Shown: piece after piece, positions 9,123 through 19,200 of the stretch
Position numbering within the stretch: the stretch's first letter is position 1
Layout of the letters: each line of letters starts with the position of its first letter
Assembly: GCA_021325145.1 (NCBI GenBank)
Contig: JAJPHR010000054.1
Location: 1 to 64,000, forward strand
DNA length: 64,000 bases
Source of the DNA: Verrucomicrobiota bacterium
GTDB taxonomy: Bacteria; Verrucomicrobiota; Verrucomicrobiia; Limisphaerales; Pedosphaeraceae
Direction of reading: 5' to 3'
The notes under the pieces: model-generated
Told to the model about the DNA's origin: nothing
Database searches by the model: none
Seen by the model: only the letters and a program-made list of their open reading frames with translations
Program-made: the position numbers and the translations under genes

Positions 9123-10505
9123 ATGAGAACCTTGTATTTGGACATCTTCAGCGGCATCAGCGGGGACATGTTCATCGGGGCGCTGATTGATCTGGGGGTG
9201 GATGCCACGCGCCTTAACCGGGAACTGGAAAAACTGGGCCTGGATGGCTACCACCTGCATATCGCGCGGCAGCAAAAGGAAAATATCGAGGGAATCAAAT
9301 TTGACGTGCACCTGGGCCACCATCATACTGAACCCGAACACAAGCGTGAACCTGAGCGCGCGGCAGCCGCGGCGCATACTCACTCCCATTCGCACGCGCA
9401 CAGCCATGAACATGCTCACGGCGGTCATCATCACGATCACGCCCACGACGAAGATCACGGGCACGGGCATGACCAGGACCATGCTCACTCGCACAACCGC
9501 ACCTTTGCCCAAATCAAGAAATTAATCCTGGCCAGCGGCCTCTCCGACTGGGTGAAGGAGAAGGCCGTCAGGGTATTTGAACGCATTGCCGTCGCCGAGG
9601 GCCGCATCCATGGCCTCCCGCCGGCGGAGGTCCATTTCCACGAGGTGGGCGCGGTGGACTCGATCATCGACATCGTGGGCGGATGCGTTGCCTTGGAGCT
9701 GCTTGGCCGGCCGCGCGTGCTGGCTGGGGCGGTGGTCGAAGGCACCGGCTGGATCAACTGCGCCCACGGGCGCTTTCCAATTCCAGCTCCCGCAACGCTC
9801 CAAATCCTGAGCGCGCGCGGCATTGCGATCACGCAATGCGAGGAACCGCAGGAACTCATTACGCCCACCGGCGCGGCGTTGCTGGCGGAGTTCGCCGAGA
9901 GCTTCGGCCCGATGCAGGGCTTGGCGGCGGCAAAAATCGGTTTTGGCCTTGGCACACGCGACAACCGGACCCGGCCCAACGTGCTGCGAGCGATTCTGGG
10001 TGAAACCATTGCGGAAGCCGCCGGGCCGGCCAGCGCCAACGATTGGCAAACGGACACGATTGCCGTGCTGGAAACAAACCTGGACGACCTCAACGCGGAA
10101 ATTCTCGGTTATTTTATCGAGCGGGCTTTGGCCGCCGGCGCATTGGACGTGTTTCATACGCCAATTCAGATGAAGAAGAGCCGTCCGGGCGTGTTGCTCA
10201 CGGTGTTGTGCGCTGTGGCGGACGCGGACAAATTCACCGAACTCATGCTGCGGGAAACCAGCGCGTTGGGCGTGCGGCGTTCGACGAGCGAGCGGCGGAA
10301 ATTGCAACGGGAGTTTACGATGGTTAAGACAGCCTATGGCGAGTTGAGCGTCAAACTGGGCAAATTGAACGGGAAAGTGGTCCAAGCCGCGCCGGAATTC
10401 GAATCCTGCCGCGCCGCAGCGGAAAAAACGGGCGCGCCTTTGAAACTGGTCTATGAAGCCGCCCAACGGGCCTCGGTTCCAAGTCCGGAAAACAAGCCAA
10501 ACTGA
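9123..10505 (+). CDS. larC: Nickel-pincer cofactor biosynthesis protein LarC, with His-rich insert
   Basis: A 460-residue protein matching LarC (DUF111), the enzyme that inserts nickel into the pyridinium-bisthiocarboxylate mononucleotide to finish the cofactor of lactate racemase and related enzymes. The start MRTLYLDIFSGISGDM is the family N-terminus; the open frame begins 39 codons earlier, but that part is not conserved. Residues about 65-125 are an insert with around 20 histidines and many acidic residues, a likely nickel-holding segment. Conserved blocks include LPPAEVHFHEVGAVDSI, HGRFPIPAPAT and ITPTGAALLAEF. It is one intact frame, not split by a frameshift as in some species. LarA, LarB and LarE are not in the window. 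A Trm112-like gene follows 8 bp downstream and is probably cotranscribed. Confidence 0.93.
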   Translation: MRTLYLDIFSGISGDMFIGALIDLGVDATRLNRELEKLGLDGYHLHIARQQKENIEGIKFDVHLGHHHTEPEHKREPERAAAAAHTHSHSHAHSHEHAHGGHHHDHAHDEDHGHGHDQDHAHSHNRTFAQIKKLILASGLSDWVKEKAVRVFERIAVAEGRIHGLPPAEVHFHEVGAVDSIIDIVGGCVALELLGRPRVLAGAVVEGTGWINCAHGRFPIPAPATLQILSARGIAITQCEEPQELITPTGAALLAEFAESFGPMQGLAAAKIGFGLGTRDNRTRPNVLRAILGETIAEAAGPASANDWQTDTIAVLETNLDDLNAEILGYFIERALAAGALDVFHTPIQMKKSRPGVLLTVLCAVADADKFTELMLRETSALGVRRSTSERRKLQREFTMVKTAYGELSVKLGKLNGKVVQAAPEFESCRAAAEKTGAPLKLVYEAAQRASVPSPENKPN

Positions 10506-10513
10506 AATCTTTT

Positions 10514-10813
10514 ATGGACGGCGCGAAGAACGAACACGGATCAAAACCATCGGAGCGGGATTCCTGCGGCTGCGACGCGGACTTGTTGAAGCTGCTCTGT
10601 TGCCCGGAAACGCATCAGGCACTCACTCCTGCCACCCAATCGACCGTGCAGGAATTGAATCAGGCCATTAAGACTGGTGTCATCAAAGCCAGGAACGGCA
10701 AGGAAGTGCGGGAAAGCATCGAAGGTGGTCTCGTGCGCGCTGACGGCAAAGTGTTGTATCCCATCCGGCATAACATTCCGATCATGCTCGTGGACGAGTC
10801 GATTCCATTATAG
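10514..10813 (+). CDS. Trm112-like / UPF0434 small protein
   Basis: A 99-residue protein starting 8 bp after larC. Residues about 23-99 match the Trm112p/UPF0434 (YcaR) fold: LLKLLCCPETHQALTPA at the front and GLVRADGKVLYPIRHNIPIML at the end. Trm112 proteins activate methyltransferases in eukaryotes and archaea; the bacterial members have no firm role. Here the zinc-binding cysteine pairs are incomplete: a CGCD-CC cluster is present near the front, but the second CxxC is missing, as in YcaR. It is likely cotranscribed with larC; a functional link to nickel cofactor assembly is not known. Confidence 0.85.
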   Translation: MDGAKNEHGSKPSERDSCGCDADLLKLLCCPETHQALTPATQSTVQELNQAIKTGVIKARNGKEVRESIEGGLVRADGKVLYPIRHNIPIMLVDESIPL

Positions 10814-10838
10814 GAACTTGGACGCCAATCAGTATTCA

Positions 10839-11108
10839 ATGAACTTAGGGGCTACACGAAAGCGGGATGGGATGTTATCGCTGATCTGGGTTTTTCCCGG
10901 GTTCGTCTTTTTTGAGTTTGCCGACATTCAGTGGTCCTTTGTGGGCTTCGGTTCGCTGGTCTTTTTCGCTGGCTTGTGTGCTTGGTGGGGTATAGGCCTG
11001 TTGCTTGCAATTTCGGGACTACGGAGCGGCGTGCGCAGAAGCATTTTGGCCAGTGTCGGCACGGCTCTCTGTTTCCTTCTCTTTTTATTAGCCCTGATAC
11101 CCGGATAG
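10839..11108 (+). CDS. Small hydrophobic membrane protein, unknown function
   Basis: An 89-residue open frame with three predicted membrane helices (around LIWVFPGFVFFEF, VGFGSLVFFAGLCAWWGIGLLLAI and TALCFLLFLLALIP). I do not recognise a family. Start ATG at 10839 lies 25 bp after the Trm112-like gene; a second ATG 11 codons on is possible. It ends 31 bp before the end of the convergent Rieske gene. Its hydrophobic pattern makes it plausible as a real gene, but no motif confirms it. Confidence 0.5.
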   Translation: MNLGATRKRDGMLSLIWVFPGFVFFEFADIQWSFVGFGSLVFFAGLCAWWGIGLLLAISGLRSGVRRSILASVGTALCFLLFLLALIPG

Positions 11109-11139
11109 ATCGAGTGCGGTGCCTGGCAAGACTGCAAGT

Positions 11140-11493
11140 TCAGTCTGCTTCCAGCCACAGGTCGTCTCCAACGATTTCGATCTTCAAGGCCCTTAAACTC
11201 TCGCCTTCACAAGGTCCTTGAATGCAAAGCCCGGTCAACGGCTCGTAGGCCGCGTTATGGTTCCGGCAGATAATATGTCTGCCGTCCTTCGTGAAAAATT
11301 CACCGTCAGGGAAATCCAAAGCGAGCGGCAGGTGGCGGCAACGGTTTTCATACGCAACGAGTTTTCCTTCGAACCGCGCGACGAATCCTTCGGTGGGCTT
11401 CCCGTTTTTCGTGAATTGAAATTTGCGCGTGCTCCCTTCGTTCAGATCGCTGAGCTGGCCGATTTTTATCTTATTCACCGGGAGACAATACAA
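11140..11493 (-). CDS. Rieske [2Fe-2S] domain protein
   Basis: A 117-residue soluble protein consisting of one Rieske domain. The cluster ligands are visible as CRH (C52, H54) and CRNH (C77, H80), with the expected glycine-rich end TGLCIQGPCEG. The length and absence of a membrane anchor fit the small NirD/ferredoxin-like Rieske proteins that carry electrons to oxygenases or reductases. No oxygenase or nitrite reductase gene is adjacent. It is transcribed away from ribBA, sharing a 91-bp gap that must hold both promoters. Partner unknown. Confidence 0.85.
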   Translation of the reverse strand: MYCLPVNKIKIGQLSDLNEGSTRKFQFTKNGKPTEGFVARFEGKLVAYENRCRHLPLALDFPDGEFFTKDGRHIICRNHNAAYEPLTGLCIQGPCEGESLRALKIEIVGDDLWLEAD

Positions 11494-11584
11494 TTCCGGC
11501 GCGCACAGGGCAAAGCCGTTTGCCGTAAAGAAGCAAAATCATGGCTGGAATTTGGCGGGTTACCGGATACGTTCTCCGTGATTT

Positions 11585-12784
11585 ATGAAGACATGGCTTA
11601 ACTCGATCGAGGCTGCGGTGGCGGACTTGCGCAAGGGCAGGATGGCCATCGTGGTCGATGACGAGGACCGGGAAAACGAAGGCGACCTGATCATGGCGGG
11701 CGAGTGGGCGACGCCCGAGGCGATCAATTTCATGGCGCGATTTGGCCGGGGCCTGATTTGCGTGCCGACCACTTCCGAGCGGTTGAAACAACTTGGCATC
11801 GAGCAGATGGTGGTGCGAAACCGCGAGAGCTTCAAAACGGATTTCCAGGTAAGCGTCGATGCCGCCGCCGGAATCACCACGGGCATCAGCGCCGCGGACC
11901 GGGCGCGCACGATCAAGGTGATGGCGGATCCCACCGCCGTGCCGAACGATCTCGTGCAACCGGGCCACGTGTTTCCCCTGCGCGCCAAGCCCGGCGGCGT
12001 CTTGCAGCGCACCGGCCACACCGAGGCCGTGGTGGATTTGGTCCGGCTCGCCGATTGCCGGCCCATCGGCGTCCTTTGTGAAATCATGAATGACGACGGC
12101 ACGATGGCGCGGCTGCCGCAGTTGATCAAGTTCGCCCGCAAACATCGGTTGAAGATTTGCACCATTGAGGAACTGATTAAATACCGCCGGGCGCGTGAAA
12201 AACTGATCGAGCGAATGGAAGTGGTGAAGATGCCCACGGATTACGGCGAATTTGATTTGTATCTTTATCGATCAAAAATTGACGGTGAACATCATCTGGC
12301 TTTGGTGCGCGGAGACGTGTCGAATTCGCAGGATGCGCTCGTCCGAGTGCACAGCGAATGCCTCACCGGCGACGTGTTCGGTTCACGCCGCTGCGATTGC
12401 GGCCCGCAACTGCACCAGGCGATGCGGATGGTCGCGGAGCACGGGCGCGGCGTAATCGTTTATATGCGCCAGGAAGGACGCGGCATCGGCCTGGCGCCCA
12501 AGATCAAGGCCTACAAACTGCAGGAGCAGGGCTACGACACCGTGGAGGCCAACAAGAAACTCGGCTACGGAATGGATCTGCGGGAATACGGCCTGGGCGC
12601 GCAAATCCTGGCCGATCTCGGCATCAAAAAAATCCGCCTGCTGACGAATAATCCCAAGAAGGTGGTGGGATTGGAAGGTTACGGCCTGGAAATTGTCGAA
12701 CAGGTCCCGATCAAAATCCGGCCCAATCCGCATAACGAACACTACCTGAAAACGAAGCGGGAAAAACTGGGCCATTTGTTATAA
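11585..12784 (+). CDS. ribBA: Bifunctional DHBP synthase / GTP cyclohydrolase II
   Basis: A 399-residue fusion enzyme of riboflavin synthesis. The N-terminal half (about 1-205) makes 3,4-dihydroxy-2-butanone 4-phosphate from ribulose 5-phosphate; [10 protein letters not shown] and [11 protein letters not shown] carry its metal and catalytic residues and look intact. The C-terminal half (about 206-399) opens the GTP ring; the zinc cysteines are in [18 protein letters not shown] and the active-site loop is RQEGRGIGL. ribH follows 23 bp downstream, so the two form a short riboflavin operon. The gap upstream is only 91 bp and shows no FMN riboswitch fold that I can recognise; ribD and ribE are elsewhere. 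Confidence 0.97.
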   Translation: MKTWLNSIEAAVADLRKGRMAIVVDDEDRENEGDLIMAGEWATPEAINFMARFGRGLICVPTTSERLKQLGIEQMVVRNRESFKTDFQVSVDAAAGITTGISAADRARTIKVMADPTAVPNDLVQPGHVFPLRAKPGGVLQRTGHTEAVVDLVRLADCRPIGVLCEIMNDDGTMARLPQLIKFARKHRLKICTIEELIKYRRAREKLIERMEVVKMPTDYGEFDLYLYRSKIDGEHHLALVRGDVSNSQDALVRVHSECLTGDVFGSRRCDCGPQLHQAMRMVAEHGRGVIVYMRQEGRGIGLAPKIKAYKLQEQGYDTVEANKKLGYGMDLREYGLGAQILADLGIKKIRLLTNNPKKVVGLEGYGLEIVEQVPIKIRPNPHNEHYLKTKREKLGHLL

Positions 12785-12807
12785 AAGACGCGCGTCACCG
12801 CCAGCCC

Positions 12808-13281
12808 ATGTTGAAGCCACTTGCAAATAAGAAAGCAACCGCACCCGGCGGAAGGTTCGCCATCGTCGCCTCCCGGTACAACGCGCATTATGTCGATGCG
12901 ATGTTGCGCGCCGCACGAGCCGAATTGAAACGCGCCGGCGCAAAGGAGGTTGAAGTTGTGCGTGTGCCCGGGGCGTATGAAATTCCCGTCGTGGCCATGC
13001 GCCTGGCGCGGACGCAGGCCGGTTCGCTCTCAGCCATCATTTGCCTCGGGGTCATTCTCCGCGGCCAGACTTCGCACGCCGACCATATCGGTCGCGCCGT
13101 CAGCCACGCGCTCATGGAAATTCAATTGGCGCACGAGGTCCCGGTAATCCACGAAGTGCTCCTCCTCGAGAACAAAGAACAGGCCCGGAAACGCTGCCTG
13201 GACAAAAAGTTCAACCGGGGGACCGAAGCCGCCCAAACCGCCCTGGCCATGGCCAAAGTGATGCGAGGGTTGCGGGATTAG
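12808..13281 (+). CDS. ribH: 6,7-dimethyl-8-ribityllumazine synthase
   Basis: A 157-residue lumazine synthase, the penultimate step of riboflavin synthesis, joining the products of the two RibBA branches. Conserved blocks are ASRYNAHYVDAML, VRVPGAYEIPVVA, the catalytic loop GVILRGQTSHADHI and NRGTEAAQTAL near the C-terminus. The length is normal for the family, which forms pentamers or 60-mer capsids. It follows ribBA closely and its last four bases overlap the end of the convergent giant lipoprotein gene. No nusB follows, unlike many genomes. Confidence 0.97.
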   Translation: MLKPLANKKATAPGGRFAIVASRYNAHYVDAMLRAARAELKRAGAKEVEVVRVPGAYEIPVVAMRLARTQAGSLSAIICLGVILRGQTSHADHIGRAVSHALMEIQLAHEVPVIHEVLLLENKEQARKRCLDKKFNRGTEAAQTALAMAKVMRGLRD

Positions 13282-16200
13282 TGCGCGGCAAATCCACGTT
13301 GACCGCTGCGAAACCATCGTGCGGCCCACCCGGCCATAACCAAAACCAACAACGTGCCGGCCAGGATCAACCCGCGCGCGGCCCATGACGCGCCCTGCGC
13401 CGCCGTCGCCACCAAACCCAGCCTCAAATCCGCCTTTTCTTCGACTTCCACGGCGCGGGTAAAAGTAAGCACGCGTCCCTGCTCGGGAATGTTCGCCCGG
13501 ATCGCCGCCGGGCTGCTCACCGCCGCGTCCTGCTGCTGGATGATCTTTTCCGCCAGGCGCATGAACGCGGTGTTTTCCTCCGAGGTATTCCCGTCGATGA
13601 TCGTCTTGGCGTCCTGCTGCGAATAGTTGAGTTCCTTGCGCCCGCGCAAGTCACGCAGCCTTCCCCCCAGCGCGCTGCCCTCCCCGGCCACCGCGGACTG
13701 GCGCACGTTCAAGCCCACCAGCGCCTGTTGCAATTTGAGATTGTTCAATTGCACGCGCGCGTCTTCGTTGAATGCATCGTCACCTTGGCTGAGACCGTAA
13801 GCGCTCTGAAAGGCGCGGCGGGCCTGTTGCGGATCGCCTTTTTCGAGCAGGGAGTTGCCCCTGGCGAGCATCTCCTCCGCCTCCTTGGTTTTCGCGCTCT
13901 GGGCGGCGGCCTCGGTTTGCAAATAGGATTGCGGATCAATTGCGGTCGCTGCCGGCAAAATCTCTTCCTGCTGCAATTGCAACGAACCGTTCCGTTTGGT
14001 GACCTGCCACTTCTCGTTCAAATGGACGCGCCACGTAATGTTCTCCAATGGCAGATCAAATTTGGGCGCCGCCAATTCCAAATTGAGTTTGCGCGTTCCC
14101 GGGTCGCCGACGCGGCTGCTATAAAAAATATCAACTGGCACGGGCTGATTGTCGCGCGACTGCTGTTCCAGCGGGATCAAATAGCTTCCCTGCCGAATCC
14201 ACGGCCAAACGCCGTTCTGGTTGACGAACGCAAACCAAAACCTTTCGTCGTTCGTCAGCGTCAATTCGAGGAATCGTTTGTCGCCCGGCAGCATTTCCAG
14301 CCGCACCTGGGTGAGCATCACGCCGTCGTCGGAGATGACCGAGTTTAGCGTGATATTATTGACCCGCGCCGGCAGGAGCTTCGCCGCCTGATGCCGATCG
14401 AGCTTTAAGGGAAGCTGGAAGGACGGTTCCACGAGCCGGAAAGCAAAGTTGGCCGTGGACGCCTGCAAATCCTGTTGCAGCGCGCGTGGGATGCTCTGCC
14501 ATTCGGCAGGTTGCAGTCCCTCCGGGGTGGCGTTGGTCCGCACTTGCAGCCGCCCGCCGGCCTGCACCGTCACGAAGCCGCGTTGCAGGTTCACGTCCGC
14601 GGCTTGCACGCCGCGCAGCTCGGTCTCGGTCGCCTGCGACGGCACCGGGGTTTGATAAGTTGACTGCAACAAGTATTGGCCGATGACGCGGCGATGCAGC
14701 TTCACTTCCCATTGCTGCAAACCATTGGTCACCGTGCCCGCAACCGGCAGGAAGTCGGCCACTTGCTCGCCCTGAAACCGCACATTCTCCGCATTGGTGG
14801 GAAGGAACACGCGGAAAGCCTTGAGGCCGGTGTTCTCAATCTGGTATTGCAAGTTTGCGGTGACCTTCACCTGCGCTTCGTTCACCGTCGCATGCTGCAA
14901 GGAAGTCACCTGAATCCACGGATCGACCTGTTCAATATCCAGCGCCAGCGACCACGGCGTTTGCAACACGCGAAAGGCCAGCACGCCCTTCTGTCGAATG
15001 CCGGACTTTTGCGGGTCCAGGGGCGTCACACCTTCGCGCGTGGCCGCTTGAACGCGCATTCCCTGCTCGGGCACGATCAGCAAGGTTCCCCGTTGCTTGC
15101 CGGCTTCGCGAATCATGATTTGTGGCGTCGTCCAGGCTTTCACCGCCTTGACGCCGGGACCCGACAGGCTGATCGCGAACTGTTGCTGGCCTTCGGTCTT
15201 GCCCCGCAAATTCAGTGTGATCACCCGCCCGGCATCGCTCTTCGACTCCGTCCAATGGCTCAAGGCCGGACCGCTCACCGACTCCACGTCCAGACTCGGC
15301 GGCAGCACAAAGCTCAGGCGGAAGATGCCTGCCCGGGTAATATCGACCGTCGCATTCACCGCGAGCACGGTCCGGTCTTCACCCAGCGACAGCGTGTCCT
15401 GCGTCTCGACTCGCACATCCGGTTCCACCGCCGAGGCCTTCAACGATGCTCCGGCTTTGACATCCGAATAGCGGAACGCCCGGCGCACAGTCAGGCCCGG
15501 GATTTGATTCTGCAGCACTGCGGGCACGATGCCCGGGAAATCCTCCAGGTTGATCGGCGAAAGTGACTCCGCGGCCAGGTTGTCCAGTTGCACTTCGTTT
15601 CCCGTCGCTACTCCGAGCAGGCCAATTTGGCCCGCCGCATTCTCCGCCGAAACCAGACCGACACGTTGTTCGAGCGGCAGCGGTCCGGTCGGCGCTTGCG
15701 AGCGGACGACCAGCGCAAATGGGCGTGATTGCGGCGGATTCAGATTCACGCGCAGCTTGTGCGCGTCCGGATCGAAGCGCCACAACGACACGATGCCCTG
15801 GCTCCTGGAACTTTGGGCGTCCGACAACGCGGCCGAATTGGCGGGGTCAATCACGTCGGTGACAGTTGTGCCGGCGGGCATGTCGAAAATCAGCTCGCTC
15901 AATTCACCTTGCGCCGGACGGATGGCCGCGTGGTGGACACCCTCGATCACGCCCGCGGACGGCACGTAGAGCTGGTAAATCTCGGTATAAAACACGGGCT
16001 TCTCGCGCTTCACGTCCCGGCTGCGCGGCTTCCAGCCAATCCATGCCTCGCCTTGGGGCGAGAGCACCAGCGTGGCCACGGTGTTGCTGCCGGCGGCTTC
16101 ACGTTGGACTGACACCGCTTGTGGCGAGAAAACATCCACGTCCAAGTCCGCGAGCGTCAGCTTGATTTGGTTGATCAAGCCATATTGGGTCGGCAGGGCG

Positions 16201-19200
16201 AAACCGCTTTCGACATCCTTTTTTGTTACTTGCACCTGGTATTGCAACTCCAGATCGAACACGCCGTTTTCCTGCGCGAGCAGTTCGTCAACCCGCTTTG
16301 ATCCAACCGATGCTTGGATGAGTTTAAGCGAACGGGTGGGATATTTTACGCGTGTCAACACCGCGGGCTCGAACACCAGCGGCAACGTTTGGCCTTTCTC
16401 GGCTTCCCAGCGGATCTTTGCCGTTGCCAGCGCGAACTTTTGTTCCACGCGAATTTCTTGTGTGATGGCCTCGGCTACCTGGGCTTCCGCTGGCCGGGAA
16501 CTTTGCGTGGTTTCGGAGCGTGATGACGCCTCCGCCGCCATGGACGGGCTCGCGAAACTCCACCACAACAGGCCGCCCACCAGCACCGCCGCCACCGCTG
16601 GGGCTCCGCCTTCGGCAGGTCGCGTGCGCGAGGCCGGCTGGCGCGGCAGTTGCCAAAGTTGCCGAAGCGCGGGAATCGCGAGGCGCAGGAGCAGAAATGC
16701 CACCAAAATAAGGAAGAACGCTTCCGCACCATCGGGCGACCGCAAAGCCGCCCAGGCGAGCAATGTCCAGGCAAGGATTCGGCCCAAGGACTTTAGTGCA
16801 GGATTGCTGGTTCCCCAGGAAAGCACCCACAACGCCACCGCCAGCAAAGCTGGCCACGCGGCACTGAGGAAACCATGTCCAGACGAGCTCGCAGTGAGGT
16901 TGCTGACGTCCACGCGCAGGCTGCTGCCGGCTTGTTGGACGGGCGCGAGAAAGGTCAGCCCATTCGACTCGGAGTGGCTTGCCTGTCCGCCGGCCAGTTG
17001 GCCCAGATTGACCAATGACGCCACCGCCATCACGAAGGCAACGATTCCGGCTGCCGTTCCAAAGAGATGGCGGGCGCTAAACTTGTTGACGTCCTCCCGA
17101 CTTGCCCAACGCCACACCACTAAAGAGCTTCCCACCAAGATCAACGCGCCGATCAGCAGAAATGCCGCGTGCCCTGCTTGCTCGCCGGTGAAAAGCGCCA
17201 CCAGAGCCGCGAATCCCGACACGTCCGGCGTCCCTCCGACGGGTGTCAACGAACCACCTTCATAGGTCAGGCGCTGGCCGGCGTCCGGTTCCAGTTTCCA
17301 TTCCGCCAGCAACACCGGCGCCTCCACGCTGGGCGCGACCAGGGTCAGGCGTTTGGGATCAGGCGAGCTGGCGGGCAATTTCACGTCCACGGTCAGGACT
17401 GCGCTGGGATCGGCGCGTTGCGGCAGTTGGATCAGGTTGGTCGGGCCGTCCATCACCGGGACCACGCGCGCGCCGTTCACGGTGACCGACCATAAAGGCG
17501 GCGCTTGAGACGATGTGCCGCTCGGCGGCAAGACGAGGCGGAAATTCGGGTTGCCGCGGCTTTTTACGAAATAACGCACATCCGTGAGCACCTGCCCTTC
17601 CTTGGAAATGTGGCTGGTGATCGACGCGCGGTCCACGACCTGGCTCACCGAATCGGCCTGTGCCAGCGGGCTAAGCGCCAGTTTCAAGTTGAACGGACGC
17701 GCGGTATAACGGTACGCTGCGAGGATTGGCGCGTCGAAAAACAGCCGGTATTCGGGCGGAACTTCGCCCGCTTCCAGTTCCAATAGGCCGGGCGAAACAT
17801 CCGTCGCCTTTACCTGGAATTGATACGCGCTAACAATAATCGTGTGACCCTGCTCGGTTTGCGCGTCGAGCGGGCGCGCGCCGGTGAATGCCAAAGTTTC
17901 TCCCTGCGGTTTGAACGGCCGCTCATACGTCGCCAGCAAGGTGTAGGCGCCGGCCACCGGCGTGTGCAATTGCACGACGTAGCCGCCGTCGGTTTTTTGC
18001 CAGTTGCGGATGTCCTTGCCGGTGAACTCCACGTTGTAATATTCATCCGACAACTCCACGCGAAAAGCCGACACCGGCGCGCCCGACACCGCGTAGTTCA
18101 TCACGCTGCTGCCGTAGGCAATCCCCTCGCCGATGGAGAACAAGTGAAAGACATCCGCCTGAACCGTCTGTGGCAATCGTTCCACGTGCATGGCGGCATC
18201 CCAGGTTGGATCGCTGAGCCGGAACGCCGACTGGATGCCGGTCAGCTTGCGGGGAAAGAAGGCGGTGGCAATTTCCGTCAGCGCGGAAGTGCGTTCCGGG
18301 GTGAGGCGAAATCCCGGGTCGGCGGACACCCCCACGTGGCCACGCACCGATTTGGCCCGGGCAACTTCGAGCCGCGGCAGCGACCAGGTCGTTCCGCCCA
18401 GGGCCTGATTGCGTTCAAGGCGAAGTTGAATGAGTTGACGTCCGGACACTGGCTGGCCATAGACCAAACGCAGTTCGGCGTTGGTCTGGTCCTCTGGTTC
18501 GCGCACAAAATAATCGCTCAAGCCCGATGCCGTCAGTCGCGCGATGGCGTAGCCTTTGGGCACGCTCAGCAGCAGTTCGCGCAAAGGCGCTTCGCGGACA
18601 TCCAGTTCGATTTCGGCGTCGATCGCCAATTCGTTCTCGCCGAGGTGATAGGCGAGCACCTGCGACACCGTCAGTTCCGGAAGAATCTGGTCGGCCTGGA
18701 TGCGCAAGGCAAAATCGCCGCCGGAAAAGCGGTAGGCAAAACGTTGCGCGCCGCCGCCGTGGAACAGCGCCTTGGTGGTGTCGGTTTCGGGAAATTGCTC
18801 CGGTGAAATCTGGGAGAGGCCGCTCGCCTGGGCGACTTCGAGCCGCACCGCGCCGTCGTTCACAATGCGGTAGTAACCGGCGAACCGGATGGCCGCGTCA
18901 GGTCGCAACTGCATCGCATCCGCCGATTGTGGGAAGGCGCCAAGCGGAGTTTGCATTTGCACGAGCAGCGCGAATTGGTCCTTCTGCGGTTCGTTAAGCT
19001 GCACGACCAAACGGCGGTCGGTTCCGTTTCCATTGGGCGCGGGCTCGACGTTCCAGGACAACACGTGTTCGCCTTGCACGCGGGTGACTTCACCCGCGCC
19101 GTGCAGCACCAGCGCAACCCGATTCAGTTCGCCTTGCATCACCTTGAAATCGAGCAGCGCAGCCTGGCGCATCAGCCCCGGGCTGACGCTGATTTGTGAT

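Noticed and set aside
11494..11584. A possible FMN riboswitch before ribBA
   Set aside because: The gap is only 91 bp and lacks the conserved RFN element words.
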